Positions 1-10,917 of a DNA stretch of 64,000 nucleotides are shown one piece after another. Origin of the DNA: Papaver somniferum. Its lineage: Eukaryota; Streptophyta; Magnoliopsida; Ranunculales; Papaveraceae. Each line of letters begins with the position of its first letter. The first letter of the stretch is position 1. The stretch lies in assembly GCF_003573695.1 (NCBI RefSeq), contig NW_020650526.1:3486208-3550207 (forward strand). The letters are read 5' to 3'. Both the position numbers and the translations under genes were made by a program. The notes beneath the pieces are model-generated. The model did not search any database and was not told the DNA's origin. It saw only the letters and a program-made list of their open reading frames with translations.

Positions 1-39
1 GGGCATATTTTTTCTTTTAAAATGGTGTGCGCGGGACGT

Positions 40-376
40 CGTCCCGTCCCGTGCCGATGTATTTTTGATTTGGTGTGCGTAGGACTTCGTCCCCGTGGCG
101 ATGTATTCTTGGTTTGGTATGCGCCCCGTGGAGATGTGTTTTTGATTTGTGGCGGGAAAAATACATTAAATAGGTTGAAAATATGTGCAGATTTTATTTA
201 TTTTTTCCTTTTTAACTTGGTATGTTCGGGTCTTCGCCTACCTCGTGGAAATGCATTTTTGATTTGGTGAGCGCAGGGCTTCGCCCCGCCCCGTGTAGAT
301 GTATTTTTGATTTGGTGTGGCGGGGCAAATACATTAAATAGGCGGAGGATATTGCAAATTTTATTTATTTTTTTTC
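40..376. repeat. two-copy repeat, GC-rich core with AT-rich tail
   Basis: Two imperfect copies of a unit of about 166 bp lie head to tail. Each has several versions of the core GATGTATTTTTGATTTGGTG embedded in GC-rich sequence. Each then has GGCGGG, a spacer, AATACATTAAATAGG and ATTTTATTTATTTTTT. The first tail is near 152-210 and the second near 318-376. The sharp switches in base composition are unlike the flanks. The repeat starts at the window edge, so its full extent is unknown. No coding function is supported. Confidence 0.6.
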
Positions 377-541
377 ATTTTATTTTCGCAGAAAATATGA
401 GGATTTTTTCCCCTTTATATATTAATTTGGAAAAAATAGTCCTAATATAGTAATTACTTGATTTACAAATTGAATTTGAACTTTCATAAAATTCCAAACA
501 TGGTAAGTTAGGTTTTCCTTTTAAGTTCGTAATTTTTAAAT

Positions 542-670
542 CAATCATAAGTTGCCAAGTGTCATCACCTAAATTGTCACTTTATAAATTTCATATTGAA
601 CTTGGTTTCCTTTTTTTAATCTTTTTCTTATTCTTTTTAAAACAATCATACGTTGCCAAGTGTCCTCACC
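542..670. repeat. short direct repeat pair
   Basis: CAATCATAAGTTGCCAAGTG (from 542) recurs as CAATCATACGTTGCCAAGTG (from 643), each followed by TC.TCACC, giving a spacing of 101 bp. The rest of 377-920 is AT-rich with no gene that I can support. Confidence 0.6.
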
Positions 671-922
671 AAAATACTCGTTTCACAAAACTTAAAAAAG
701 GTCTATTTCGACCAATAGGAAGTGAGGATTTCCTCACCGTTCAACATGGAGCTTTATTTGTCTAGACCTTTAAATCTTTAGATGGGTGCTGCGGTAAAAA
801 ACTAACAGTGGTGCTGCAATACTAAAAGCCCAGTATCGGGGCTTGATGAAGTTATCCATTGCAATCCAGATTGTCGGATTAATATGAATAGGGATATAGC
901 AATATCAGCTCATATTCATTAT

Positions 923-1180
923 TCGACTAAATCTAATGGTTTTCGTCGAGCCAAATCCATGACAAAGTGCTTCACAAAAACCAAAAGCGGATAAGGAGGA
1001 AGCACCAATGTAATACAAGAAAGAACCGAGTTATTTTATCTATTCTTGTTCTTTTTATGGAGCCAAACAGAGAAAGGGAAAAACACAAACAGACACAACC
1101 ACAAAAGGAGTTACAAAGGGAAACCATCCTCTATTAATTATAAAGGAGGAGGAAGAAGAAGAAAGCCATGCAACATTAAC
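923..1180 (-). repeat. detached copy of the secreted-protein gene 3' flank
   Basis: This stretch matches 3340-3597, the 3' flank of the minus-strand gene at 3719-4135, over about 258 bp with only scattered differences and a few small indels. It includes the landmarks GTTTTCGTCGAGCC, CAAAGTGCTTCACAAAAAC and GGAGTTACAAAGGGAAACC. No coding part accompanies it. It therefore looks like the residue of a tandem duplication whose gene body was lost or never copied. The small plus-strand ORFs over it are chance. Confidence 0.8.
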
Positions 1181-1500
1181 AGTAAGATAAAATGGGGAAT
1201 CGACAAGAAATCGCTGTATAAACTTGGAAAGTTTTCCAAAATGTTATTTTACACGTTTGTAATAAAATAAAACCTACGAACAATTTTTGGTGATATTCAT
1301 AGCTTGATCACAACCAGAACTTTATGATGGCCATGATTAGAAGAAGAATATGAGCTCGAGAGATGTATTTCAACTTTCCAGATTGAACATAGTCCACATC
1401 ACTTGATACATGATCGGTTGCAGTGTTGTTTGTACATCCTATGCGTTGCTATAAACTCATCTTCACTGGTGTTTAGTGCTCACATACCCGTGATCTCTAC

Positions 1501-1612
1501 CAACACTGTCATGTTCATAGTGAACCCGCTACAAATACTAAATAGTCTAAACAACCCAACACTGTCATGTTCATAGTGAACCCGCTACAAATACTAAATA
1601 GTCTAAACAACC
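1501..1612. repeat. 56 bp tandem duplication
   Basis: Two adjacent, essentially identical copies begin at 1501 and 1557. Each starts CAACACTGTCATGTTCATAG and ends CTAAATAGTCTAAACAACC. Confidence 0.9.
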
Positions 1613-1671
1613 TTCAGAAAATGAAGAATACACCATATTTGTCATTGTTCCATTGTTTGATTGTCCAGGAA

Positions 1672-2429
1672 TCAAAGCTCTAATGGGAAAGCAAATAAAT
1701 ACCAGCTGCAACTCCATAAGCTTCTTCTGGAAGCCTCTAAATGGCACATGATGTTGTTGAGTCTTTGCAGGGTGTCAATTACCTGAAAACAAAGATATCT
1801 TATTTCAAAGATAAACCACGATAAATGACCGGAAAGGATTTGCATCACAAAAATACAACAAAAAAAAGGTAGTAAATAACTTGACCTCGTGTTCTCGGGA
1901 AGAATTCTAAAAGATTCGCTGATAGTTTTATTCTCATCAGTTAATTGGTCAATCGTCTGTAACATATCTAACAACATCGTGCAATGTTAATATTGTAAAA
2001 ATAAAAACTGCAATCATCTCTTCGCTATCTCTTGTACGTATTAAAATTGCCAATATAAGGTTAAAGAGTCAGCCCCATGCCAAATACTAAGTGCATATCT
2101 ATTCCATCAGAAATTGTATACGCCCATCGAGCTACCCCATTTTCTATTTCAAACTTTACATGTCCATTTCTAACATGCATACTGTACCCGACTGAACATA
2201 GTAAATATACGTAGTGGACGACTTTTCATACTACATCTACTTTAAGATTATGCAATTAAAATCATCAAGAAGCCTAAGAGCTCATTGTAAATTAAAATTT
2301 TAAATTAAATACACTGGATTGAGTGGTGTTTTCATTAGATATTGGAGCATACCTCGTGTTCCATCTGTTTTCCAGGAAACCTTTGCATAATCAGAGTATT
2401 TGATTTTCTTGGCAAATACATCCTCTTTG
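1672..2429 (-). pseudogene. possible decayed gene, minus strand
   Basis: Three minus-strand blocks look like exons: 2353-2429, a block ending at 1886, and 1782 down to about 1672. They are bounded by plausible signals: an acceptor TTTTAG before 2429, donors CACGAG|GT at 2352 and 1885, and an acceptor TTTTCAG before 1782. The middle block encodes a helical-looking peptide containing TIDQLTDENKTISE. The last contains VIDTLQRLNNIM, and shifting frame there gives FQKKLMELQL, which suggests a frameshift in a coiled-coil protein. I do not recognise the family. The small size, the frame problem and the neighbouring repeats all favour a remnant. Chance is also possible. Confidence 0.25.
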
Positions 2430-3339
2430 CTAAAATGACAATTACCATATCCCATCAGTAAGTTGTACTCCATCGAAATAAAGTACTTTGGCAGCCAAAA
2501 ATATCATAAAACATTATAAATCTGGTATTTCATAAGGCTGTACATCTAACATGTTTTCGCAAGTGCTTTGGAGGAACATCCCGAGTTTGCAATTCGTAGC
2601 AATGACATTTTAACCACCCAGTCCTGATAGTTGGTTCTCGTCTAATTGGAGCCATATAAATTAGAGAGAAGGCATGCCTGAGAATTAAGGTGATTAACCA
2701 CCAGTGTTATACATCTAAGCCATATTAAATTAAGAGAAGTTGTCTGCTAATAATTCCTACGTAGAACTCAATCTTGATTAAGTTTTCTTCACTGCCTTGG
2801 AACTATTCTAAAAAATTGAAAAATCAGATAGACGCTTCATATTGGATGTTCACGGAACGGAATAAAATAAAAAAAAAATCTAGGACATCATCGTCACATA
2901 CCATCAAGAGAACAAACTATTGAAGGACACGGTATACAGATCAAAGACTAAACTTACTGATTTGTAGTTAAGATAAAACACACTTCAAGATCCGTTAATC
3001 TATAACGTATGCTCCTCTTTTGCTATAACTTACTGATAAGTACCATAACTTGCTTTACAATCCGACTCAAGGTTTTTTTTTTTCTGTTGAGGAATTTTTT
3101 TAGGGTTTGGTGTGTAGAACGGTGGTATTCGTAGGGGACTTGTTTGGATATATGGTTGAGTTACAAGTTTCGTTAATTTTTATGTGTCAAATGGTGTGGA
3201 AAATACGAAAAATTGGTGGTATGAAAAAACAAAAGGTTCTTATTGGTCTAAATATTTTTCGGTGGGTCCACAAGCTCCAAGCAGAGAGTTTTGTTCAACT
3301 CCATATTATTAATAATTAATTAATTAATAATTAATACCG
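2430..3339. other. non-coding stretch, nothing recognised
   Basis: AT-rich sequence. A further minus-strand block around 2570-2650 can be read as an open peptide with WLKCHCYELQTRD and might belong to the possible gene to its left. Otherwise I see no gene, repeat or transposon end. Confidence 0.4.
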
Positions 3340-3454
3340 GACTAAATCTAAATCTAATGGTTTTCGTCGAGCCAAATCCATGACAAAGTGCTTCACAAAA
3401 ACTAAAAGCGGAAAGGAGGAAACACCAATGTAATACAAGAAAGAACCAAGTTAT

Positions 3455-3464
3455 TTTATTTATT
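3455..3464 (-). terminator. poly(A) signals of the secreted-protein gene
   Basis: Overlapping TTTATT on the plus strand reads AATAAA twice on the minus strand, about 255 bp beyond the stop codon. The paralogue at 28599-29030 has AATAAA in the homologous place (29301-29306), which supports this as the 3' end. Confidence 0.55.
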
Positions 3465-3718
3465 CTTGTTCTTTTTATGGAGACAAACAGAGAAAGGGAA
3501 AAGCACAAACAGACACAACCACAAAAGGAGTTACAAAGGGAAACCATCCTCTATTATAAAGGAGGAGGAGGAAGAAGAAGAAAGCCACGCAACATTACTA
3601 GGTAGCTAAGACAATCTCTGATTCCTCGTCATCATTTTTATCACAACACAAATAACATAAGAAAACTGGTCATAAACGCAGGCCACACTTGATGGTCCCT
3701 TAATATCCGATCATGAGG

Positions 3719-4135
3719 TTAGGGGCAGGCGAGTAACTGCTGAATCTGAACTGCGGTTAATCCCTGAAGTAGAGTAGGGGCGTTTAAATTTTGAAGCACG
3801 CTACATAAATTATTCAGTACCTGACTGACATCGACTGTGATAATCGCACTCTGAAGGATTGGAATAACGGTACCAGACGGTATGATTAGTGCATTATTCA
3901 GGAGATTGGATGTAGTTATCTGCACAAGGGCGACTAGCTGACCAGCGACACCAGTAGCAGTGATTAATACTTCATTAACGGTAGTGGCCAAACCCAAATT
4001 CTGTACTATGCCAACGATTTGAGGAACAGGTAAAGCACCAATGGTTTGCCCATGAGATACAGGCACATTATTAGTAGCAACAAGAAGAACAGAAAGGACG
4101 ATCAGAAAGGAGAAAGAAGAAGAGGTATTAGCCAT
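3719..4135 (-). CDS. small secreted hydrophobic protein, paralogue 1
   Basis: Single-exon gene of 138 residues. Residues 1-29 form a classic signal peptide: a Ser-rich N-terminus, the core FLIVLSVLLVATN, and a likely cleavage after SHG. The mature part is rich in Val, Leu, Ile, Thr and Gln, has no charged stretch and has only two cysteines. One is in NNLCSVL and the other in the C-terminal LLACP. The product is expected to enter the secretory path and reach the apoplast. The paralogue at 28599-29030 shares the signal peptide, the cysteine layout and the LACP end. A TATA box at 4209-4216 and a start context AACAATGG support this start. The mature parts have diverged strongly while the promoters have not. 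The family is unknown to me. Small surface or defence proteins have this look, but that is a guess. Confidence 0.85.
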   Translation of the reverse strand: MANTSSSFSFLIVLSVLLVATNNVPVSHGQTIGALPVPQIVGIVQNLGLATTVNEVLITATGVAGQLVALVQITTSNLLNNALIIPSGTVIPILQSAIITVDVSQVLNNLCSVLQNLNAPTLLQGLTAVQIQQLLACP

Positions 4136-4208
4136 TGTTACTGATATATGAGCTAATTGAGATTACTAATTATGAAACTTGTGCTTCTCATAAGGTTTGC
4201 GATGCACG

Positions 4209-4216
4209 TATTTATA
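4209..4216 (-). promoter_or_regulatory. TATA box of secreted-protein gene 1
   Basis: TATAAATA on the minus strand, 74-81 bp upstream of the ATG. The surrounding 4136-4630 is homologous to 27990-28598, in front of the paralogue, where TATAAATA also lies 73-80 bp before the ATG. Conserved stretches include AAACTAAAGTTCTTAT and GAGAAGCACAAGTTTCATAA. Confidence 0.8.
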
Positions 4217-4941
4217 GCGGGAATAAGAACTTTAGTTTACTTTTATTTTTATATGCAACTTGGGGTGTTCACCATGATATACCGCATTATCCTCTCCTAC
4301 TTCTACTTGTGTGCCCGATCGCCTACTTGCTGTAGTGCGGCTACATAAATTCGAGTGGACAAGTTGTTGATAGAAAAATCATCAAATCAAAACAAAATAA
4401 TACCGCTGAGATACTAAAAGGGGATGTAAAGATGGAGTACTGGGGTATGATGAGTTTTCCAAATTAGTATGTCTCCATTTGATTAATTTGAATAGATTTT
4501 CTTTTCCTTTTATAGACACTTGCAAGGGGGAACAACTAGAGCAATACCTTTAGATCATTATAACCATTAAACAAATAATAATTAACACCAAAAACAAGAA
4601 GGATAACTCTCTGTCTGTGCATTTCGTTCCTTTCAAAGTTATGTATTTTTATCTGCATTATTATGGGTTTACAAAACTCAGATAGGAAACTATTTTGGGG
4701 TACATGAGATGATAGTAAAGGTTTATCTGATAAAATAAATCAATTATGTATGTTGAACCTAGATTATGTCTACCAAATTTTATAGTATATTATTGGGCTA
4801 TAATTATTAAATGGAATTTAAATGATTTCCTTTGTAAAAGTAAAAGCTCAGCTGGCTATCCTAGCCTTTGGTGGGTACTGTACGTCCTATCCTCTGCCAC
4901 TTTAGTGAAGTGTAATATATAGTTAAACAGCAAGTTGTTGA

Positions 4942-5359
4942 TGTTAGAAATTTCCTTTGCAAGGTTAGGGTTGTCCATGGCTTATTAAGCATGGATCCTA
5001 GGTTGTCCTAGGCGATGTGGTACTATTTAACACTCCCTTAACGACTAGGGCTACACTGAACTGATGGGCATGACAACCGCTGACTGGGCTACACTGACGC
5101 GTATGATACGAAAGCCGCTGACTAGGCTACACTGACGCGTATGATACGAAAGCCGCTGACTGGGCTACACTGATGGGTGATACGGAAACTACGGACACAC
5201 GGATGGACATGGGTGGGTTGAGAGGGGTCTGACTCTGATACCATGTTAGAAATCCCCGGACCTAACTAACTTCAAAAACCGGCTTGCAATGTTAGGATTG
5301 CCCATGACTTATTAAGCATGGATCCTAGGTTGTCCTAGGCGATGTGGTACTGTTTAACA
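4942..5359 (-). mobile_element. complete TRIM-type LTR retrotransposon, 418 bp
   Basis: Terminal direct repeats at 4942-5032 (91 bp) and 5244-5359 (116 bp) both run TG...CA. The element is flanked by the 5 bp target duplication GTTGA (4937-4941 and 5360-5364). Read on the minus strand, the right repeat is followed at once by TGGTATCAGAGTC (5231-5243), the classic primer-binding site for initiator tRNA-Met. A purine run TAAGGGAG precedes the left repeat, as expected for a polypurine tract. The internal part of about 211 bp encodes nothing. Such elements move only with enzymes supplied by autonomous LTR elements. It sits inside a duplicated piece of the neighbouring gene's promoter. Confidence 0.92.
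5039..5190. repeat. 38 bp tandem repeats inside the TRIM
   Basis: Units beginning CCGCTGACTGGGCTACACTG start at 5077, 5115 and 5153, an exact 38 bp spacing, with a degenerate unit before the first and decay after the third. They fill most of the space between the two LTRs. Confidence 0.85.
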
Positions 5360-5364
5360 GTTGA

Positions 5365-5560
5365 TACAAAAGTCAATCAGAAAAACGATAGTGCTGCAAT
5401 ACAAAAAAACGCTTGGGGAAGGAGAAGTATTGGGGTACCAAACTACTATGTCTTTCTTTGATTAATCAATTAGTCTTTTTCTTTTTATGGATAAGTTTTT
5501 GAAAGGTCGTTTACCTTTATAGACACTAGCAAGGGATAACCAGTAGAACCAAAATGCCAA
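5365..5560 (-). repeat. duplicated promoter remnant of the secreted-protein gene
   Basis: With 4931-4941 joined on the left, this follows the order of 4361-4560: CAAGTTGTTGATA, then a ...GATAC/CAATAC segment, then GAGTA/GAAGTATTGGGGTA, a TATGTCT...TTTGATTAAT segment, and CTTTATAGACACT.GCAAGGG. Similarity is moderate and broken by small indels. It is a second, decayed copy of the upstream region, cut in two by the TRIM. Confidence 0.7.
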
Positions 5561-6635
5561 TGGGGACTTTGCAGGACATTTCCATATGAAGAGTGCATTT
5601 CCGGTATAAAGCCGGGGAATATCAACTGCACTTCCCAAAGATCGAAAAATGGTTCCATAGCTTAGACTGTTAAGGCGACAAACTAGAATTAACATTGGAC
5701 AGACTTAGGGCCCTAAGAGCAAGCACTACGGGAGTCAGCTTTCAACCCCTACATTGTTGAGGACAATTCCACATGAATTACAGACTTTTGGAAGCAGTAT
5801 ATCTAATCCAAGAAAAGCCACTGTTGCCACTGACTAAAACTTGCTGAGAGCTATTTAAAACGTAATTTTCACAAATCAAGCCAGCTGAATAATTAAGAAC
5901 ACCGGAATAGTTAATGTACACAATTTAAGAAAAATTCGAAAGTACAATAAATGTGTAACTGAACAAGTACCCCATTATATAGTTTGATGGAATAAGGTCA
6001 ATCAATAGCATTACAGAAACTAAGTATCTTTTGGATCAGCAGCAACAACAGATCCATCCGGCATTCACAACGATGGCAAAGAAACAACCATGCCAAAGAC
6101 GAGACTCTCGTAGGACTGGTAACATTACAAAAAGTTTTTAATTTATATAGTTCCCTAGACATTGAAGGTGTTATACATTGAAGGTTTGTTGATCCAATTC
6201 ATTCTCCCGTTGGTGTCATTTTGAGAATTATTTTTGTAAAAGATTATAAGAAAAGAAAAAAGTGGTATGCCGTGTGGGGATTTACATTTACTGTTCCCTA
6301 TAGGTTTATCGGTCCGTTGGTCACTAGAGTCTGAATGATAGAATAAAAATTGTGACGGTAAACAAAAGTGAAGTTGTACAAGCACAACTGTGTTTCACAT
6401 ACACCTTGTTTGGTGTTGAGAACAAGAAATGACAAAGTTTTAAGTACATATGTACCTGAATCTATGATTCTTTTTATTTGCAATAACAATCACTAGCCAG
6501 ATTTGTTTGACTTCGACTTGAAGGGACTTTGAGTTATTTGGAGTCGGAGTTGGGGAACACCGAGCTTCCGAGTGAAACATGCAAGCAAGATAAATGCAAA
6601 AAGATCTTTTCACCTGACGTAAAATTGTCTAGTAA
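5561..6635. other. non-coding stretch, nothing recognised
   Basis: No ORF with recognisable motifs and no transposon ends between the promoter remnant and the Copia LTR. Short ORFs on the minus strand here have no family features. Confidence 0.45.
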
Positions 6636-6925
6636 TGGCAACTACAAGATGAAACTCAGCTTATATAAAGACAATTCTCTTTATTGATGTTTAGAAAATC
6701 TATCAAAACTAAACACAAGCTCTAATCTTGCTCATATGATCAACCACAACTTTGGTGATCATATATATATAGAAGTATGAATTCATTTTCCTAGTCCTAT
6801 TACCTTATTACATGTCTTTTCTTTTCTTAGAACTTAGCTAGCTCCTAATTCTTAGAACTTCATGTATTTCCTATTCTTATCCTAACCAACTTGTTAGTGA
6901 TTTCTATATTGAAGATTAACCAACA
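6636..6925 (-). repeat. 3' LTR of Copia A
   Basis: Starts TGGCAACTACAAGATGAAAC and ends AACCAACA on the plus strand. It is about 290 bp long and homologous to 10627-10917. The pol reading frame runs through the polypurine tract and stops at 6916-6918, just inside this LTR. Confidence 0.85.
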
Positions 6926-9609
6926 TTCTCCCCGTTAAGCTTCAACCTTACCCGTGACATATCTTGTACTCCAATCAGTTGTCTCATTTCTTCAAACTTG
7001 ATCCGAGCTAATGCCTTTGTCAATAAATCTGCTTTCTGCTCAGTTCCTGGTATGTCTTCGACGTAAATGACCTCATTCTCGATGCATTCTCGTATGAAAT
7101 GATACCTTTTGTGAATGTGTTTCGTCTTCCCATGAAACACTGGATTTTTAGTGAGTGCAATTGCAGACTTATTATCAATCTTGATGAGAACTTTTTTAGG
7201 TTCTCTTCCTTTGATTTCACCCAACAGTTCTTGAAGCCATATTGATTGTTTAGCTGCTTCTGTTGCAGCCATAAACTCAGCTTCACAGGATGAGAGGGAA
7301 ACAGTGTCTTGCTTCTGTGAACACCATGTAATAGGTGGTTCACCTAGATAAAATATATGACCAGTTGTACCTTTTCCATCATCTTGGTAAAAATTATGAC
7401 TGCTGTCACTATACCCAACAATTCCTTTTGATCCTCCTCGACCATACTTCAATCCACAATTGATTGTTCCTCTTAGATATCTCAATATCTGCTTTATTAC
7501 ATCACCATGAGACTTGCGTGGACTCTGCATATAACGGCTTGCTACACCCACAGAGAAAGCCAAGTCTGGTCTTGTGTGTAATAAGTATCTAAGGCATCCA
7601 ACATTTCTTCTATAACTCGTTGGATCAATCTCAACTTCTTCTTGTTCCTTTGAAACTTTAAGTCCAAACTCCATTGGTATCTTAGTTGGATTACAAGTTT
7701 CAAGTCCTCCTTTTTTTCAGAATTCTCCTTGCATAAGGTTCTTGTTTAATCTGAATCCCATCTACTCCTTGATGGACTTCTATGCCAAGGTAATAAGTGA
7801 GTTTTCCGAGGTCTGACATCTCAAACTTTATGACATTTCTCTCTTGAACTCATTGATTACCTTAAGGGAGTTGCCAGTCAAAAATAAATCATCTACATAG
7901 ACTGCAATCACAAGAAGTGTTCCTTTTTCTTCTCTTATGTATACTGATGTTTCTTTAGAGCACTTAACAAATCTGATTTCTCTTAAGATTTGATCTAACT
8001 TTGTATTCCAGGCTCGAGGAGCTTGTCTTAGACCATATAGAGCTTTTGATAACTTATAAACCTTATGCTCATGTCCTTTTACTTCAAAACCTTCTGCTTG
8101 TTCAACATACACATCTTCTCGCAATTCACCATGTAAGAATGTTGTCTTAACGTCTAAGTGGTGAATTTCCCATGAGTTTGATGTTGCTTCTGCTATTAAG
8201 AGACGAATTGTCTCTAGTCTAGCAACTGGTTCGAAAACTTCATCAAAGTCTATGCCTGATTCTTGAACGTATCCCTTAGCTACAAGTCTTGCCTTATATT
8301 TGTTGACAGTACCATCAGCATTCCGTTTTATTTTGAAGATCCACTTAAGACCAATCACTTTTACCCCACCTGGCTTATCAACTAGAAACCAAGTCTTGTT
8401 TCTGTTGATTGAAATAATTTCTTCTCTACATGCTTGTGTCCATTTAGTCGAGACCTTTGCTTCCTGAAAATTACTTGGTTCATCATTAACAGTAAGTTGC
8501 ATTATCTCACATTCTTCTGCAGCTTGAAGAACATAATCCTCTAGATACTGTGGCTTTTGTATCTGTCTTGTTGATTTTTGCAGTGGAATGGGTTGAGTAA
8601 TTTCATCGATCTCTTCTTCTTCTTCTTCTTATTCTTTTACTTCTTCGTTATTCTCAGTGTTTTCATTATTCTCTTCTTCTTCTTGATTAACATCATTGTT
8701 TCCATTGGTATTGATGATTATGGGTCCTTCTCCTTCATCAATTACTTGACCCCATCTCATGTGAAACATTCCTGGATCCCTACTTGGTCCATTATTAGTT
8801 TCTATCCAGTTCCAGTTTGCTTTTTCATCGAATACCACATCTCGACTCACTATCACTCTTTTCGTTGTTAGATTGAATAATCTGTAAGCTTTGAATCTGT
8901 CAAATGCTTCACTATTTTATTTCATAAGAATAGACCACATATATCTTGAGAAGTCATCTATGATAACAAATATGTATCTGTTATTTGCAAGGGTTTGTGG
9001 TGTAATAGGACCACATAAATCAGCATGAAGAAGCTCTAATGGCTTTGAGGCTCTGAATGTTGTTGCTTTTGGAAAACCTTGACTTTGTTTCCCAACTAAA
9101 CATGATTCACAGATCCTTGATTCATCGTTTATCTGTGGTAGCCCTCGAACCATCTTGTTCTGAGACATTGCCTTTAAAGTTCTAAAGCTTATGTGTCCTA
9201 ACCTTGCGTGCCACTTCCATGTCTGATCTTCAAGTATGATATTCAGACATAATGACCATCCAATTATGAGACTTATCTTGTAGAGTCTATTCTGTGAGCG
9301 TGAGACTCTAACTAAAAGTCTTCCACTTGGGTCATGAACTGTTAGATAATCTTGTCGCATTCTAACATCACATCCAACTTCTGTAGCTTGCCCTAAACTT
9401 AGAATGTTGCTTTATAAGTTTGGGATGAAATAGATGTTTGTGACAAGCTTATGTTCTCCGGTATTTCTCTGAAATAGAATTGATCCTTTCCCTTCAATTT
9501 CTACAGAAGATCCATCCCCAAACTTCACTTGTCCTTTGATTTTCTCATTGAGTTCAGAAAAGTAGTTTCTCTTACCAGTCATGTGATTGCTGGCTCCATT
9601 ATCTAAATA
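6916..9609 (-). pseudogene. Copia A pol: protease end, integrase, reverse transcriptase, RNase H
   Basis: Pieces in order on the minus strand are: the GAG-pre-integrase zinc site (WKWHARLGHISF) and integrase start near 8917-9360; the Glu-rich linker and reverse transcriptase at 7828-8860, with the catalytic YVDDLFLTG near 7880; and the RT end plus RNase H at 6916-7674, with SSCEAEFMAA and DNKSAIALTKNP. The frame is broken. In-frame stops lie at 9610-9612 (TGA where copy B has Trp), 9412-9414 (TAA for Gln) and 8917-8919. Small indels near 7714-7722 and 7832 break the RT. The comparison with copy B shows the breaks are specific to A. It cannot make a full polyprotein. Confidence 0.88.
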
Positions 9610-10596
9610 TCAGATTCCTTCTTCTCCATCCTTTGATTCGTAGTTATTTGGTATTAGTTTCCCTTCGTTTAAGAATACAACTTCGTGCATGAAAAGAGAT
9701 GTATCTGCTTCCCTTGTTTCATTCTTGTTTGCTTCTTCCATCTTTTGTATTCTTTCAGGGCATACAGAGGAGAAGTGTCCTGGTTTATCACATTTGTAAC
9801 AAATAATGTTTGATCTATCCTTCTTTTCTTTCCCTTGGTTTTGGTCATTCTGACTTGTTGTTCTATCTTGTGAGTTAAACCTTTCTCCCCTTCCTCGGCC
9901 TCTGTTTACTCTACCACCTCTTCCACGACCTCTTCCTCTTGTTGCAGATTTTTGTTGGTAAGAGTTTGTGTACAAGAGTTTTACTTGAGTTTCTCCATTG
10001 TTTTCTTCATTAGAAATTCTCTCTTCATATGCTTTCAATCTTCCAATTATATCTTCATAGCTAGTTTTCTTTAAATCTAAGACTTGTTCGAGAGAAGCTA
10101 TGATATGAATATACTTGGATCTTGGTAAACTATTGAGAAACTTCTTTACCAGTTTATCTTCATCAATGGATTGTCCAAGTGACGCAGCTTTTGAGGCTAT
10201 CTCTAATAGCTTTCCTGCAAATCTATCAATAGTATCAGTGTCTTTCATCTTCACTCTTTCAAATTCAGACATTAAGATTTGCAAACGGGCTTCTTTAACT
10301 CGATCAGCTCCGAGATTACGTGCCTTTATTGCATCCCAAATTTTCTTTGAAGTTTCCTGTTCACCAACTTGTAGAACAAGACTTTCTGGTATTTCTTGAA
10401 AGAGTAATCCAATGGAAACATTGTTTTTGTCTGGGTCCAATGTACCAGGATCAATTGTTTCCCAAACTCTGTTGATTTTCATCAGTACCTTCATTCTCAT
10501 GGCCCATACTGTGTAGTTTGTGGCGTTGAGGATTGGAACTTGTATTGATGGTGGCGTGAACTGTTTTGCACCCACAATGGTAGTTTCGTTTTCCAT
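9610..10596 (-). pseudogene. Copia A gag, open for 328 codons
   Basis: The start ATG lies shortly after the primer-binding site. The N-terminal part has the Copia gag hallmark of a Tyr/Trp pair (NATNYTVWAMRMK). The middle is the UBN2-type capsid region. A basic RG-rich segment (RGRGRGGRVNRGRG) precedes a CCHC zinc knuckle, CYKCDKPGHFSSVC. In an intact element the reading would continue into protease (the DNGASNHM motif is still visible in copy B). Here a TGA at 9610-9612 ends it. The open part could still give a capsid-like protein, but activity is unproven. Confidence 0.85.
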
Positions 10597-10626
10597 GGCT
10601 CAGAAACAAGCTCTGATACCAATTAA

Positions 10627-10917
10627 TGGAAACTGCAAGATGAAACTTAGCTTATATAAAGGCAACTCTCTTTATTGATGTTTATAAAATCTCTCAAAAC
10701 TAAACAAAAGCTCTAATCTTTCTCATGTGATCAACCACAACTTTGGTGATCATATATATATAGAACTATGAATTATTTTTCCTAGTCCTATTACCTTATT
10801 ACATGTCTTTCCTTTTCTTAGAACTAGATGACTTCTAATTCCCTTAGGATTACATCAATTTCCTAATCTTGTCCTAACCATCTTGTTAGTGACTTCTATG
10901 TTGAAGTTTAACCAACA
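10627..10917 (-). repeat. LTR shared by Copia A (5') and Copia B (3')
   Basis: Runs from TGGAAACTGCAAGATGAAAC to AACCAACA. To its left lies the primer-binding site of A. To its right begins the pol end of B (polypurine tract minus ACGGGGAGAA). One LTR serves both elements. Confidence 0.88.

Larger units (their letters stand above)
6636..10917 (-). mobile_element. Copia-type retrotransposon A, both LTRs present
   Basis: Minus-strand element bounded by LTRs at 6636-6925 and 10627-10917, with gag, protease, integrase, reverse transcriptase and RNase H in Copia order. The primer-binding site TGGTATCAGAGC (minus strand) lies at about 10610-10621. The polypurine tract, minus ACGGGGAGAA, abuts the left LTR. 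The two LTRs differ at many positions, so the copy is old, or they come from different parent elements. The right LTR is shared with element B. Confidence 0.9.

Noticed and set aside
22..270. 82-codon ORF at the window start
   Set aside because: It follows the GC/AT repeat units and has no domain. The repeated VCAGRRP and VCVGLRP phrases merely reflect DNA repeats.
3719..4135. Assignment of the secreted proteins to phylloplanins
   Set aside because: Size, signal peptide and hydrophobicity are similar, but the cysteine pattern and motifs I remember for that family are not present.
8578..8871. Plus-strand ORF rich in Phe, and its twin at 12585-12869
   Set aside because: Both are antisense shadows of the Glu-rich linker of Copia A and B pol. 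The poly-Phe comes from the CTT repeats that encode Glu on the minus strand.
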